A program made the position numbers and the translations under genes. Below, piece by piece: positions 53,710 through 62,371 of a stretch of 64,000 nt of DNA. Under the pieces are notes generated by a model, which worked only from the letters and a program-made list of their open reading frames with translations, ran no database searches and was not told the DNA's origin. The stretch comes from an uncultured Eubacteriales bacterium. Its GTDB lineage: Bacteria; Bacillota; Clostridia; TANB77; CAG-508. How positions within the stretch are numbered: the first letter of the stretch is position 1; the number at the start of each line of letters is the position of its first letter. The stretch covers positions 62,001 through 126,000 of the forward strand of contig CADAHH010000007.1 of NCBI GenBank assembly GCA_902787685.1. Direction: 5' to 3'.

Positions 53710-53738
53710 GGTCCGTCCCCATTGACACCCATTGACAA

Positions 53739-54338
53739 CTAGATTTCTCTTCTTCCTTCTAATGCTTTTGTTAGAGTGATTTCATCAGTGTATTCCAAAT
53801 CTCCTCCAACTGGAATTCCATGAGCTATTCTTGAAACTTTTATTCCTAAAGGTTTTATTAGTTTTGAAAGATACATTGCTGTTGCTTCTCCCTCTACTCT
53901 TGGATTTGTTGCTAAGATAACTTCTTTTACTTCTCCTCCAACTAGTCTTGCTAAAAGCTCTTTTATTTTTATATCATCTGGACCAATTCCATTCATTGGA
54001 GATATTGAACCATGTAATACGTGATACACTCCTTTAAATTCATGCGTTCTTTCCATTGCTGCAACATCACGTACATCTTCTACTACACAAATTGTATCTT
54101 GGTTTCTCTTCAAATTTGAACAGATTGGGCATGGATCTGTATCTGTTATATTAAAACATCTACTACAATATTTTAAATTCTTTTTTGCATTTACAATTGA
54201 ATTTAAAAATTCATTAGTTTGTTCTTCGTTCCAATCTAAAACATGAAAAGCAAGCCTTGCAGCAGTTTTATGTCCAATGCTTGGAAGACGTTCAAAGCTT
54301 TCAATTAATTTTTCTATTGATGGTGCGTATTCTGACAC
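53739..54338 (-). CDS. recR: Recombination protein RecR
   Basis: 199 residues: helix-hairpin-helix ([17 protein letters not shown]), zinc finger [16 protein letters not shown], Toprim domain with [15 protein letters not shown], and C-terminal [24 protein letters not shown]. Loads RecA with RecO/RecF at gaps. End of the dnaX-ybaB-orf-recR run. Confidence 0.97.
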   Translation of the reverse strand: MSEYAPSIEKLIESFERLPSIGHKTAARLAFHVLDWNEEQTNEFLNSIVNAKKNLKYCSRCFNITDTDPCPICSNLKRNQDTICVVEDVRDVAAMERTHEFKGVYHVLHGSISPMNGIGPDDIKIKELLARLVGGEVKEVILATNPRVEGEATAMYLSKLIKPLGIKVSRIAHGIPVGGDLEYTDEITLTKALEGRREI

Positions 54339-54359
54339 AATTTTTCTCCTCTATCTATT

Positions 54360-54941
54360 TTATCTAGGGTTATTTTCTGCTGTTCTTTTAATTAAATCTG
54401 GAGATTTCCTCAAAGCTAAATTTGCAAATTCATTCAAAGCTATAGTCGCATTTCTTAGTAAAGCCATTTTTTCTTCTTTACTATTTAACCCTTCTGTTTC
54501 AATTTCTCCTTTAAAATCAATTACCATTTGACTTACAGGGTCCAAGCGGGAATATTCAAGAGTTATTATCATTTTATAAGATAATAATTTTATAATTGAT
54601 TCCGATTCATAATAAAAAAACCAATCTAGTCCTTGCTGTCTTATAAAACAAACATCTTGTAAAATCGAAGAATAACCAGAATTGCGTCCAGCTATAAAAT
54701 AATTAGTATTATTATTCTCTTTTAATTTAATAGCACTATAATCATCCCCTCGAACAAATTGTTTCATCCAACTATATTGTTCTTCCAGATATAAATGTTC
54801 TGCTTTATCATTCTCTGAAAAAACAGTTTCACAGAGGTCTTTTAATTGTTTATCTGTAATATAACATCGATAAATCATATTTCTTTGGTGTTTTCTTTTT
54901 TGTATATCCTCAATTGTATGAATTTTATTGTTTTCTGTCAT
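54360..54941 (-). CDS. Uncharacterised protein between ybaB and recR
   Basis: 193 residues, soluble and mixed helix/strand, no motif recognised. It lies 21 bases upstream of recR and 17 bases after ybaB, so it is probably co-transcribed with recombination genes. Internal WMKQFVRGDDYSAIKLKE and LDWFFYYESESIIKLLSYK segments look globular. Confidence 0.75.
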   Translation of the reverse strand: MTENNKIHTIEDIQKRKHQRNMIYRCYITDKQLKDLCETVFSENDKAEHLYLEEQYSWMKQFVRGDDYSAIKLKENNNTNYFIAGRNSGYSSILQDVCFIRQQGLDWFFYYESESIIKLLSYKMIITLEYSRLDPVSQMVIDFKGEIETEGLNSKEEKMALLRNATIALNEFANLALRKSPDLIKRTAENNPR

Positions 54942-54958
54942 TTCATGTTCTCCTAATT

Positions 54959-55309
54959 CTACATAAATCCAGGTATATTAAACTTACCCATAGCCGCATT
55001 GCTAGCATCATCAACTTGTCTTAATGCTTCATTTACACATGTTAAAATTAAATCTTGTAGCATTTCTACATCATCTGGGTCAACTACTTCTGGTTTTATT
55101 TTTATTGCTTTTAGAACTTTTGCTCCAGAAACTTTAACCTCAATAGCTCCTCCACCTGCTGATGCGGTAAATTCCTTTGCTGCAATATCCTCTTGTGTTT
55201 TTGTAATATCTGCTTGCATTTGTTTTGCTTGTTTCATTAAATTATTGATGTTCATTCCACCAAATCCTCCCATACCTCCTGGGAATCCTCCTCTTTTTGA
55301 CATATTCAT
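54959..55309 (-). CDS. ybaB: YbaB/EbfC family nucleoid-associated protein
   Basis: 116 residues: Gly-rich start (GGFPGGMGGFGGMNINNLMKQ), the conserved AGGGAIEVKVSGAKVLKAIKI and DLILTCVNEALRQVDDASNAAMGK. Small dimeric DNA-binding protein found downstream of dnaX in most bacteria. Confidence 0.96.
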   Translation of the reverse strand: MNMSKRGGFPGGMGGFGGMNINNLMKQAKQMQADITKTQEDIAAKEFTASAGGGAIEVKVSGAKVLKAIKIKPEVVDPDDVEMLQDLILTCVNEALRQVDDASNAAMGKFNIPGFM

Positions 55310-55343
55310 TTTCTCCCTTCAATAAAATGAAATTAAATTAATA

Positions 55344-55582
55344 AATCAAATATATTTAATATTAAAATTTCCGTTCTCCAGCCGTTTTTTGTATGTACCT
55401 ATAAAACATTTATAGCCACGGACTATAATATATTTAACTGTTAACGTTCTGAACCGCAATCACTGGCACTACTTTTTATAATGCCCGCCGTTTATTTTAT
55501 ATTCTAAAATATATAACAATCGTAAACGGCTTCAGAACTGCGAGTAGGTCGAACTCAATTTTACTATTAAATATATTTGATT
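55344..55582. repeat. 239-bp element with 26-bp inverted ends, copy 2
   Basis: Reverse-orientation partner of 49731-49969. It lies between dnaX and ybaB. Confidence 0.85.
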
Positions 55583-55618
55583 TCTAAAAAACGTACTTAA
55601 GTATATCTTCCTATCGTT

Positions 55619-57229
55619 TTATATTATATTAAATGGTATATCATTATCTCCAATAAATTTTTCAAATTCATTGAAATTACTGTCTGAATCATCTTGCTTT
55701 TCTTCTACAAATTTTATTTGCATTTCTTTTCCACATGCTAAATGTACTGTTTCTTTCAAATTTTGTTTTGTATCTGGCCTTGATAAAAAGTCTTTTGCGA
55801 CTTTGCTCATACCACTTGGAAAGTCTATTTCCAAAGTCATATCATTTACTTCTCTTGCAGTTGTGCCCGCAAGATTTATGTACATAAACATTTTTCCTTC
55901 TTGTTTAAAATCTTCTACAAGTTTTGGCCAGTAATCTTGAGTTTTTCCTTTATATTTTGGCTTTGGAATTACTTTGCTTTCTTCTTTTGACTCTTTTTCT
56001 GTTCCTTGTATAGAGTATTTTACCCCAGAATTTGAAGCTTTTGCAAAATTACCAGCTCGTAAAAAATTTTCAATTTTTGTTACTCTTCTTTCTAAATCAG
56101 AATTGTCTATAAGCCCGTTTGTTTCTATTGTTTTAGCACTATTTGCATTTGTTTCACTATTACATAGTTTGATTAACCCAGTTTGCAAAATAATTAATTT
56201 TTGAGATGATTGTTTCATTGTATTTTCAATCTCTGATAATTCACAAATTAAATCTATTAATTGTTGTTTCGAAGTTTTATCAGAAATAGCTTTTATTGCT
56301 TCTATTTCTTCTTGATTATACATTTCTGTTTTAGATGTTGCTTTATAAAGTAAAATATCTTTAATATATTTAATTATTTCCCAAATTAAATTTCCAATGT
56401 CTTTTCCATCATCAATGATTTCTTGTAATGTATTTAATGCTTCTTCTGAATTTTTGTCAATTATGTTATTTACTATTTTGTTAATATATGTAGTTTTAGG
56501 AATACCAACTAAATCTTTAACTTTGTTTTCATCTATTTGGTCTTCTCCTTCTTGACTACATCTTTCTAAGATAGATAAAGCATCTCTCATTCCACCTTCT
56601 GCTAAAACAGCAATTATGTTTAAAGCTGAATCTGTAATTTTTATATTTGATTCTTTACAAACATACTCTAAATCTTTTATTATATCTTCATTTGAAATCC
56701 TTTTGAAATCAAATCTTTGACATCTTGATAAAATTGTTGCAGGTAGTTTTTGAGGTTCTGTTGTTGCTAAAATAAATTTAACATGTTCAGGTGGCTCCTC
56801 TAATGTTTTTAATAATGCATTAAAAGCTCCTGTTGATAACATATGTACCTCATCTATGATGTATACTCTATATTTTGCTTTTGTTGGTAAAAAATTAACT
56901 GCTTCTCTAATTTGCCTTACATCTTCTACACTATTATTTGATGCTGCATCCATTTCTACTATATCAGTAAGTGAACCATCTAAAGCGCCTTTGCATATTT
57001 CACATTCATTACAAGGCTCTCCATCTTGTAAATTTAAACAGTTTACTGCTCTAGCTAAAATCTTTGCAGTAGTTGTTTTTCCAGTTCCTCTTCCTCCATT
57101 AAATAAATATGCATGTCCTACTCTGTTTGCTATTAACTGATTTATCAATGTCTTTTTTATGTGTTCTTGGCCTACCATTTCTGAAAATTTTGTAGGTCTG
57201 AATTTTCTATAAAGAGCTGTATACCCCAC
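55619..57229 (-). CDS. dnaX: DNA polymerase III subunit gamma/tau
   Basis: 536 residues: LYRKFRPTKFSEMVGQEHIKK start, Walker A NGGRGTGKTTTAKILA, zinc finger CNECEIC, DEVHMLSTGAFNALLKTLEEPPEH, and sensor LSRCQRFDFKRI. Clamp-loader ATPase. The C-terminal tau-like region is present but short. Follows the SRP RNA gene. Confidence 0.97.
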   Translation of the reverse strand: MGYTALYRKFRPTKFSEMVGQEHIKKTLINQLIANRVGHAYLFNGGRGTGKTTTAKILARAVNCLNLQDGEPCNECEICKGALDGSLTDIVEMDAASNNSVEDVRQIREAVNFLPTKAKYRVYIIDEVHMLSTGAFNALLKTLEEPPEHVKFILATTEPQKLPATILSRCQRFDFKRISNEDIIKDLEYVCKESNIKITDSALNIIAVLAEGGMRDALSILERCSQEGEDQIDENKVKDLVGIPKTTYINKIVNNIIDKNSEEALNTLQEIIDDGKDIGNLIWEIIKYIKDILLYKATSKTEMYNQEEIEAIKAISDKTSKQQLIDLICELSEIENTMKQSSQKLIILQTGLIKLCNSETNANSAKTIETNGLIDNSDLERRVTKIENFLRAGNFAKASNSGVKYSIQGTEKESKEESKVIPKPKYKGKTQDYWPKLVEDFKQEGKMFMYINLAGTTAREVNDMTLEIDFPSGMSKVAKDFLSRPDTKQNLKETVHLACGKEMQIKFVEEKQDDSDSNFNEFEKFIGDNDIPFNII

Positions 57230-57264
57230 AATTACACCTCCTTTATTCTCATATATTAATTATA

Positions 57265-57454
57265 TCCGCTCATCTTGCTGAAAGTTTTGTTTTTACACTT
57301 CTCCGCTCTCGCTGTGAAAAACAAAACTTTCACGTGAGCTACTCTACATATTTAGCACTTATTTTATTATATCCGCCCTTCTTTCTGAAAGTTTTATATT
57401 TATACTTCTCCGCTTTCGCTGTAAAATATAAAACTTCCACGTGGGCTACTCTAC
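57265..57454. repeat. Two tandem TCCGC...GCTACTCTAC hairpins with different arms
   Basis: 57265-57347 and 57372-57454 keep the end motifs TCCGC and GCTACTCTAC, but the stems are changed on both sides: GCTCA/TGAGC and GCCC/GGGC outer pairs, GAAAGTTTTGTTTTT/AAAAACAAAACTTTC and GTTTTATATTTA/TAAAATATAAAAC inner pairs. Confidence 0.85.
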
Positions 57455-57499
57455 ATTTTTTATTTAATTACATAGAAAAAATGGTGTGAACTAAATTCC

Positions 57500-57595
57500 T
57501 CTATGGAAAGCTCCACATAAAAGTATCTACTTATTGCTGCTTCCTTCCGGACCTGACAAGGTTCATAGGCTTTTATTGGTGCCCTCCATACAAGA
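57500..57595 (-). ncRNA. ffs: Signal recognition particle RNA (small type)
   Basis: Minus strand contains the universal Ffh-binding hairpin CAGGTCCGGAAGGAAGCAGC. The flanks pair as a long helix (CTTTTATGTGGAG with GGGCACCAATAAAAG). Located upstream of dnaX, as is usual in Firmicutes. Confidence 0.95.
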
Positions 57596-57710
57596 ATCTA
57601 AATTCATACCATTTGCATTATATAACGAATTGAGTATTTTGGCAAGAGGTTTGATTTAAATTTTAAGATTATTATTTTTACTTAATACTAATTTGTGATC
57701 ATTTTATTAA

Positions 57711-57880
57711 GAAAGGCTAAATATATTATTTTTCAATCCCTTGGTGTCGAAATCTTTATGTACCTAGAATTTTTCTTACGAAAAATTCAGCTACAATGTC
57801 GATTTCTCCAGTCGCCCTGCGCTACGCTCCGGTTGGGCGGCTTACGCGGGATTTTAAAATAATATATTTAACCTTTCTAA
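57711..57880. repeat. 170-bp element with about 30-bp imperfect inverted ends
   Basis: AGAAAGGCTAAATATATTAT faces ATAATATATTTAACCTTTCT. Inside are a perfect hairpin GAATTTTTC-TTAC-GAAAAATTC and a GCCCTGCGCTACGCTCCGGT segment of distinctly higher GC. Only one copy is seen. 57600-57710 holds nothing recognisable. Confidence 0.65.
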
Positions 57881-57931
57881 CATCCTATTTCCTACCTCAC
57901 ACTTTCCACTAATTACATATAATTAAATCCA

Positions 57932-58457
57932 TCACTTCTTCAATATTCTCCCTACAAAATATACAATTTGAGTAGAATATTTACTTGCTACTTGTTTTCC
58001 AATTGCTTTTCCACTTACTGTAAAAGATGCAACCAATGCACTTATAATAAATTGAATATTTGGAGAAACATTATATGTATTTGAAATTTTTATTGCTAGC
58101 ATTGCACTTATTGCACCACTCACAACTCCGACAAATATCTCCAATTACATCTGCACAAAAATTTGCAACTTTAGTTGCATTTTTTATAAGGTTTAAAGAT
58201 GTTTTAGCTCCATCTGCTTTTTTAGTTGCTTTGGCATGAAAATCTTCTTCTGGTGCAATTGTCACTGCAACTCCAATTATATCAAATATAATTCCTATTA
58301 ATACTACAACTATTAATATTATAACAGATAACACTACATTTAACTTTTCTATACCATTATTTGAAACAAATGAAACAATTCCTGATAATACAAATGTTAA
58401 AAAAAATGCCTGAATAGGCCATTTTAAATTTGATTCTTTCTTATTTTTTTCTTGCAC
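57932..58457 (-). CDS. Small multispanning membrane protein, with a +1 shift at CGG
   Basis: About 174 residues when joined. First frame: basic N-terminus, spans (AFFLTFVLSGIVSFVS; LSVIILIVVVLIGIIFDIIGVAV), EEDFHAKATKKADGAKTSLNLIKNATKVANFCADVIGDIC, then CGG. Skipping its C at 58129 gives GVVSGAISAMLAIKIS and an IVYFVGRILKK end; without the skip a Cys-rich tail unlike a membrane protein follows. I recall similar clostridial proteins with GDICGxVSGA but cannot name the function. Confidence 0.8.
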
Positions 58458-58554
58458 TTTTATACTCCATAAAAACTTAAAAATATAATTTTTCTCTATA
58501 ATAAACCTTTTATCTTTTGATATAAACTTTACTAAAACAAAAAAGTATAAGATG

Positions 58555-59080
58555 GTAAAAACATAAGTAAATTTTACGGTTTAGGTCTGGTTGAATTTCT
58601 CTGTTTTCTACTATATATTGCTATATAGCCGTTTCCGTTTAAAGAAAACATCTAAGGTTGGTATTAGACACCAGATCGCCACTTAAATCCGTACCTTAAT
58701 CCTTATGTTTTCTTGCCTTTTGACAAAGCAAACATTCTAGAAGTTTTCCTTAACGCACTTTTATTTATTACTAGTCTTTTTTGCAAAGGCAATTTCATAT
58801 AGTTTAACATAATCCCAATACCTTCACTCAAGACAGGCTACACTATGCATTTTGTGTCTTGGCACTCATCATAGGTTTTACTTAAAGTTTCTTCTTAAGT
58901 TTCAGCGAGATAAGGGAATCCAGCATATGCCACTACACCTTACCCTTAAATCTTACTCCCTACTCACACACAAAACTGGCATTTCGCGCACAAACAAGAA
59001 GCCCAAATTTATATGCCCTTTAGTGGATTTTTAGCCCCACCCTCGTAATAAAAAAGTACGACTAGAATAATGCACCATCA
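58555..59080 (-). ncRNA. Large structured non-coding RNA, about 500 nt
   Basis: No coding frame spans this region, yet it has several stems: GTGG-GGCTAAAAAT-CCAC near 59020, AGACACAAAATGC ... GCCTGTCT near 58830, TCTGG/CCAGA (58589, 58672), CTATATA/TATATAG (58609-58627). A strong minus-strand promoter precedes it. It does not show RNase P, tmRNA, 6S or group II domain V signatures. I could not assign it to a family by eye. Confidence 0.6.
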
Positions 59081-59086
59081 ATATAT

Positions 59087-59115
59087 ATTATATATTATTA
59101 TTTCATAAAATGCAA
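59087..59115 (-). promoter_or_regulatory. Promoter of the large structured RNA
   Basis: Minus strand TTGCAT (59110-59115), 17-base spacer, TATAAT (59087-59092). Confidence 0.8.
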
Positions 59116-59175
59116 ATATTTTATCAACAAAATAGTAACACTTTTAAAAGAAGAATAAATATATTATTTTGTAAA

Positions 59176-59847
59176 TCATATATGTTTCCTTATTTCTGCA
59201 TATATTTCTTCATGTATATCTTCTATTGTTCTTATTTTATCATCTTTTACGCACTTGATTTCATACCAATTATAATCTTTTGCAACATCACATGCTGCAG
59301 AATGAGCATCTATTAAATGATTTTTATCTCTCTCATGTATATCTTTTGCTTGTTGTTTTGTGAATTTATTTTCCCTATTTTTCATAAGCTCCATTGCTTT
59401 TTCAACTGGCATATTTAAGAAAAATACTTCTGTTGGAATTGGTAATCCATATAAATTGAATTCATAATCCCAAAGCCAATCTAAAAACTTCTTTCTTTCA
59501 GCTTTATCATATATTTTTCCAGCTTGGTGAACCATATTTGCAGTAGTATATCTATCTGCCAATATAATTCCACCATTATCATAATATTCTTTATATCCTG
59601 TTTTAAATGTAGCATATCTATCTACTGCATAAAATGTTGATGCTATATAAGGACTTACATCTTTTGCATTACTTCCAAATTCACCTGATAAATACATTTT
59701 AACTAATGATGAGCTTGGACTATCATAATTTGGAAAACTCACAGTTTTATATTTTATTCCATCTTTTGTTAATCTCTCTTGTAATTTTGTAAATTGAGTT
59801 TGTTTTCCGCTTCCATCAGTTCCATCTATTACAAATAATTTTCCCAT
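59176..59847 (-). CDS. Thymidylate-kinase-like nucleoside monophosphate kinase
   Basis: About 223 residues from ATG 59847. P-loop DGTDGSGKQTQF at about 8-19, DRY-type motifs AVDRYATF and LADRYTTANMVHQAGK, and FLNMPVEKAMELMKNR. It resembles the tmk branch common in Clostridia, which phosphorylates dTMP. Longer than E. coli Tmk by about 10 residues, and the LID region differs, so the exact substrate is inferred. Confidence 0.85.
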   Translation of the reverse strand: MGKLFVIDGTDGSGKQTQFTKLQERLTKDGIKYKTVSFPNYDSPSSSLVKMYLSGEFGSNAKDVSPYIASTFYAVDRYATFKTGYKEYYDNGGIILADRYTTANMVHQAGKIYDKAERKKFLDWLWDYEFNLYGLPIPTEVFFLNMPVEKAMELMKNRENKFTKQQAKDIHERDKNHLIDAHSAACDVAKDYNWYEIKCVKDDKIRTIEDIHEEIYAEIRKHI

Positions 59848-59999
59848 GTTTATTTTACCTCGAACTTTCTTCACTTATTATTAATTAACGTTACAGTTCA
59901 GTAAAAACGACAATCGAAATATTGCGGGCGATTAAAATCGCCCCTACATTCTCTCTACATTTCTTAATATCCTACTGAATTGTTACTTATTTATTCAAG

Positions 60000-61745
60000 T
60001 TAATCTATATCTAATTTGATATGAACATCCTTTAATTGTTCTTCTGATATCATAGATGGTGCTCTCATAAGTAAATCTCTTGCCTTTTTATTTTTTGGAA
60101 ATGCTATTACTTCTCTTATGTTTTGAGAATCTTCTAATAGCATAATCATTCTATCTATTCCAGGTGCAGCTCCTGCATGAGGTGGTGTTCCATATTGGAA
60201 TGCATTAAATAATGCTCCAAATCTTGTTTCAACATCTTCTTTTGTGTACCCTGCAATTTCAAATGCCTTTATCATTATTTCTGGATCATGGTTTCTAACA
60301 GCTCCTGATGCCATCTCTAATCCATTACATACCCAGTCAAATTGATATGCAACTATATCTAATGGATCTTTTGAATTCAAAGCATCTATCCCACCATGTG
60401 GCATTGAAAATGGGTTGTGTCCAAAATCAATTTTACCATCATCTGTTAATTCATACATAGGAAAGTCTACTACAAAACAGAATTTATATACATTTTTTTC
60501 AATTAAATCTAATCTTTTTCCAAGTTCTATTCTAACTAATCCTGCAATTTTTTGTGCAGTTTTGAATTCATCTGCAATAAAGAAAATACTTGAATTTTCT
60601 TTAGCACCAAAATCATTAATTAGTTTTTCCTTAATGTCATCTGTTATAAATTTTGCAATTCCACCTTCAACTTGTTTTTCTGCATTTATTTTAGTCCATG
60701 CTAATCCTTTTGCACCAACTTCTTCTGATGTTGCAAAATCTGCCATTTTGTCAAAGAATTTTCTTCCTTGTTCAGCTCCATTTGGAACAACAATTATTTT
60801 TATTGTTTTATCTTTAAATGCGTTAAATTCAGTGTTTTCGAAAAGAGCTGTTGCATCTTGAATAATTAAAGGATTTCTTAAATCAGGCTTGTCTATTCCA
60901 TATTTTTCCATTGCCTCTTTATATGGAATTCTAATAAATGGTGCTTCATCTACCTTCCAGTTTGTAAAATGCTTAAATGTATCTACAACTATTTTTTCAA
61001 TTGTACCTAATACATCATCTATTGTAGCAAATGCCATTTCAAAGTCTAATTGATAGAATTCTCCTGGCGCTCTATCTGCTCTTGGATCTTCATCTCTAAA
61101 ACATGGAGCAATTTGAAAATACTTATTAAATCCAGATACCATTAAAAGCTGTTTAAATTGTTGTGGTGCTTGTGGTAGTGCATAAAATTCTCCTGGATTT
61201 ATTCTACTAGGTACTAAATAGTCTCTTGCTCCTTCTGGAGAAGAATTTGCAAGTATAGGTGTTTGAATTTCTGGGAATCCAAGTTCTTCCATTTTATCTC
61301 TTAAATATTTTAAAACTTTTGCTCTAAACAATATGCTATTATGTAGTTTTTCATTTCTTAAATCTAGAAATCTGTATTCTAACCTTAAATCTTCCTTTGT
61401 TTCTATTTCTGAATTAATTTCAAATGGAAGCTCTGGTTTACACTTTCCTAAAACTTCAATTTTGTTTGCAACAACTTCTATATCTCCTGTTGGCATATTA
61501 GGATTTTTACTTGATCTTTCCACAACTTTTCCATTTATGTGAATACAACTTTCTTTTACAAGTTCTTTTGCTTGCAATTGTAGTTCTTCATCATTTACTA
61601 CCACTTGTGTTATTCCATCTTCATCTCTTAAATCTATAAAGATCATTCCACCTAAATTTCTAATTTTTTGTACCCATCCACTAAGCTCAACTTCTTCTCC
61701 AACATTTTCAATTCTAAGTTCTCCTAAATTTTTAGTTCTGTACAT
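60000..61745 (-). CDS. aspS: Aspartyl-tRNA synthetase
   Basis: 581 residues, bacterial type: OB fold (VELSGWVQKIRNLGGMIFIDLRD), motif 2 (FRDEDPRADRAPGEFYQLDFEM), a GAD insertion domain, and motif 3 (GAAPGIDRMIMLLEDSQNIREVIAFPKN). No T-box leader is seen upstream. The plus-strand side, 59875-59999, contains an ATTGCGGGCGATTAAAATCGCCC hairpin-like stretch. Confidence 0.97.
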   Translation of the reverse strand: MYRTKNLGELRIENVGEEVELSGWVQKIRNLGGMIFIDLRDEDGITQVVVNDEELQLQAKELVKESCIHINGKVVERSSKNPNMPTGDIEVVANKIEVLGKCKPELPFEINSEIETKEDLRLEYRFLDLRNEKLHNSILFRAKVLKYLRDKMEELGFPEIQTPILANSSPEGARDYLVPSRINPGEFYALPQAPQQFKQLLMVSGFNKYFQIAPCFRDEDPRADRAPGEFYQLDFEMAFATIDDVLGTIEKIVVDTFKHFTNWKVDEAPFIRIPYKEAMEKYGIDKPDLRNPLIIQDATALFENTEFNAFKDKTIKIIVVPNGAEQGRKFFDKMADFATSEEVGAKGLAWTKINAEKQVEGGIAKFITDDIKEKLINDFGAKENSSIFFIADEFKTAQKIAGLVRIELGKRLDLIEKNVYKFCFVVDFPMYELTDDGKIDFGHNPFSMPHGGIDALNSKDPLDIVAYQFDWVCNGLEMASGAVRNHDPEIMIKAFEIAGYTKEDVETRFGALFNAFQYGTPPHAGAAPGIDRMIMLLEDSQNIREVIAFPKNKKARDLLMRAPSMISEEQLKDVHIKLDID

Positions 61746-61777
61746 TCTTTTTCTCCTCTTTATTACATCTATTTTTC

Positions 61778-62314
61778 TTAATCTATAATAAAATACTTTT
61801 TAATCTCTCCATTTGGATGAACATAATTCATTAATTGATTTTTGTCTGTTATGTTTTCTTCAATTGCCCAGATACATTTGCTTACAAAATTATGTGTAAC
61901 AACCAATACGTTTTTTACTTTATATTTTTTGTGTATATCATCTAAAAAAATCTTTGTTCTTTTTAATCCAGATAGTAGTGTTTCCGCTCCATCAGGAGTA
62001 ACTTCAGTATCTAGTGAATTCCATGTATTTCTGTCAACATCTTTCCATTTTCTTCCTACTAAAGATCCAAGGCCTCTTTCTGTGAGCCTTTCATCCAATA
62101 TTATACTTTTATTTGGAACTATATATTCTGCTGTTTCAGTAGCTCTTGCAAGTGGAGAAGAAAATACTACATCAAAGTTAATCTTTTCAAGTTTTTTGCC
62201 GACATATTTGGCTTGTTCAATTCCTTTTTTAGTAAGTTTTTCATCTGTTCTTTTGCATACTCTATCACTTGCATTTGATGGTACTTCACCATGTCTAACT
62301 ACATACAAATTCAT
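61778..62314 (-). CDS. Histidine phosphatase (phosphoglycerate-mutase-like)
   Basis: 178 residues with RHGE at 8-11 (phospho-His), SSPLARATETAEYI, ERGLGSLVGRKWKD and VTHNFVSKCI (second His). Branch-2 histidine phosphatase; substrate unknown. 32 bases upstream of aspS on the same strand. Confidence 0.9.
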   Translation of the reverse strand: MNLYVVRHGEVPSNASDRVCKRTDEKLTKKGIEQAKYVGKKLEKINFDVVFSSPLARATETAEYIVPNKSIILDERLTERGLGSLVGRKWKDVDRNTWNSLDTEVTPDGAETLLSGLKRTKIFLDDIHKKYKVKNVLVVTHNFVSKCIWAIEENITDKNQLMNYVHPNGEIKKYFIID

Positions 62315-62371
62315 GTTACTCCTCCTATAGAGTTAAAATTCACAAGTATTATATTCATAACTATGCTTTTA

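Noticed and set aside
57265..57454. Hairpin pairs as CRISPR repeats or terminators
   Set aside because: They are long self-complementary elements with no unique spacers. Some lack T-runs, and they occur at unrelated loci.
58555..59080. Calling the large RNA OLE, RNase P or a group II intron
   Set aside because: None of the diagnostic sequence blocks I know (P4 of RNase P, domain V, intron ends) is visible, so only a neutral call is supported.
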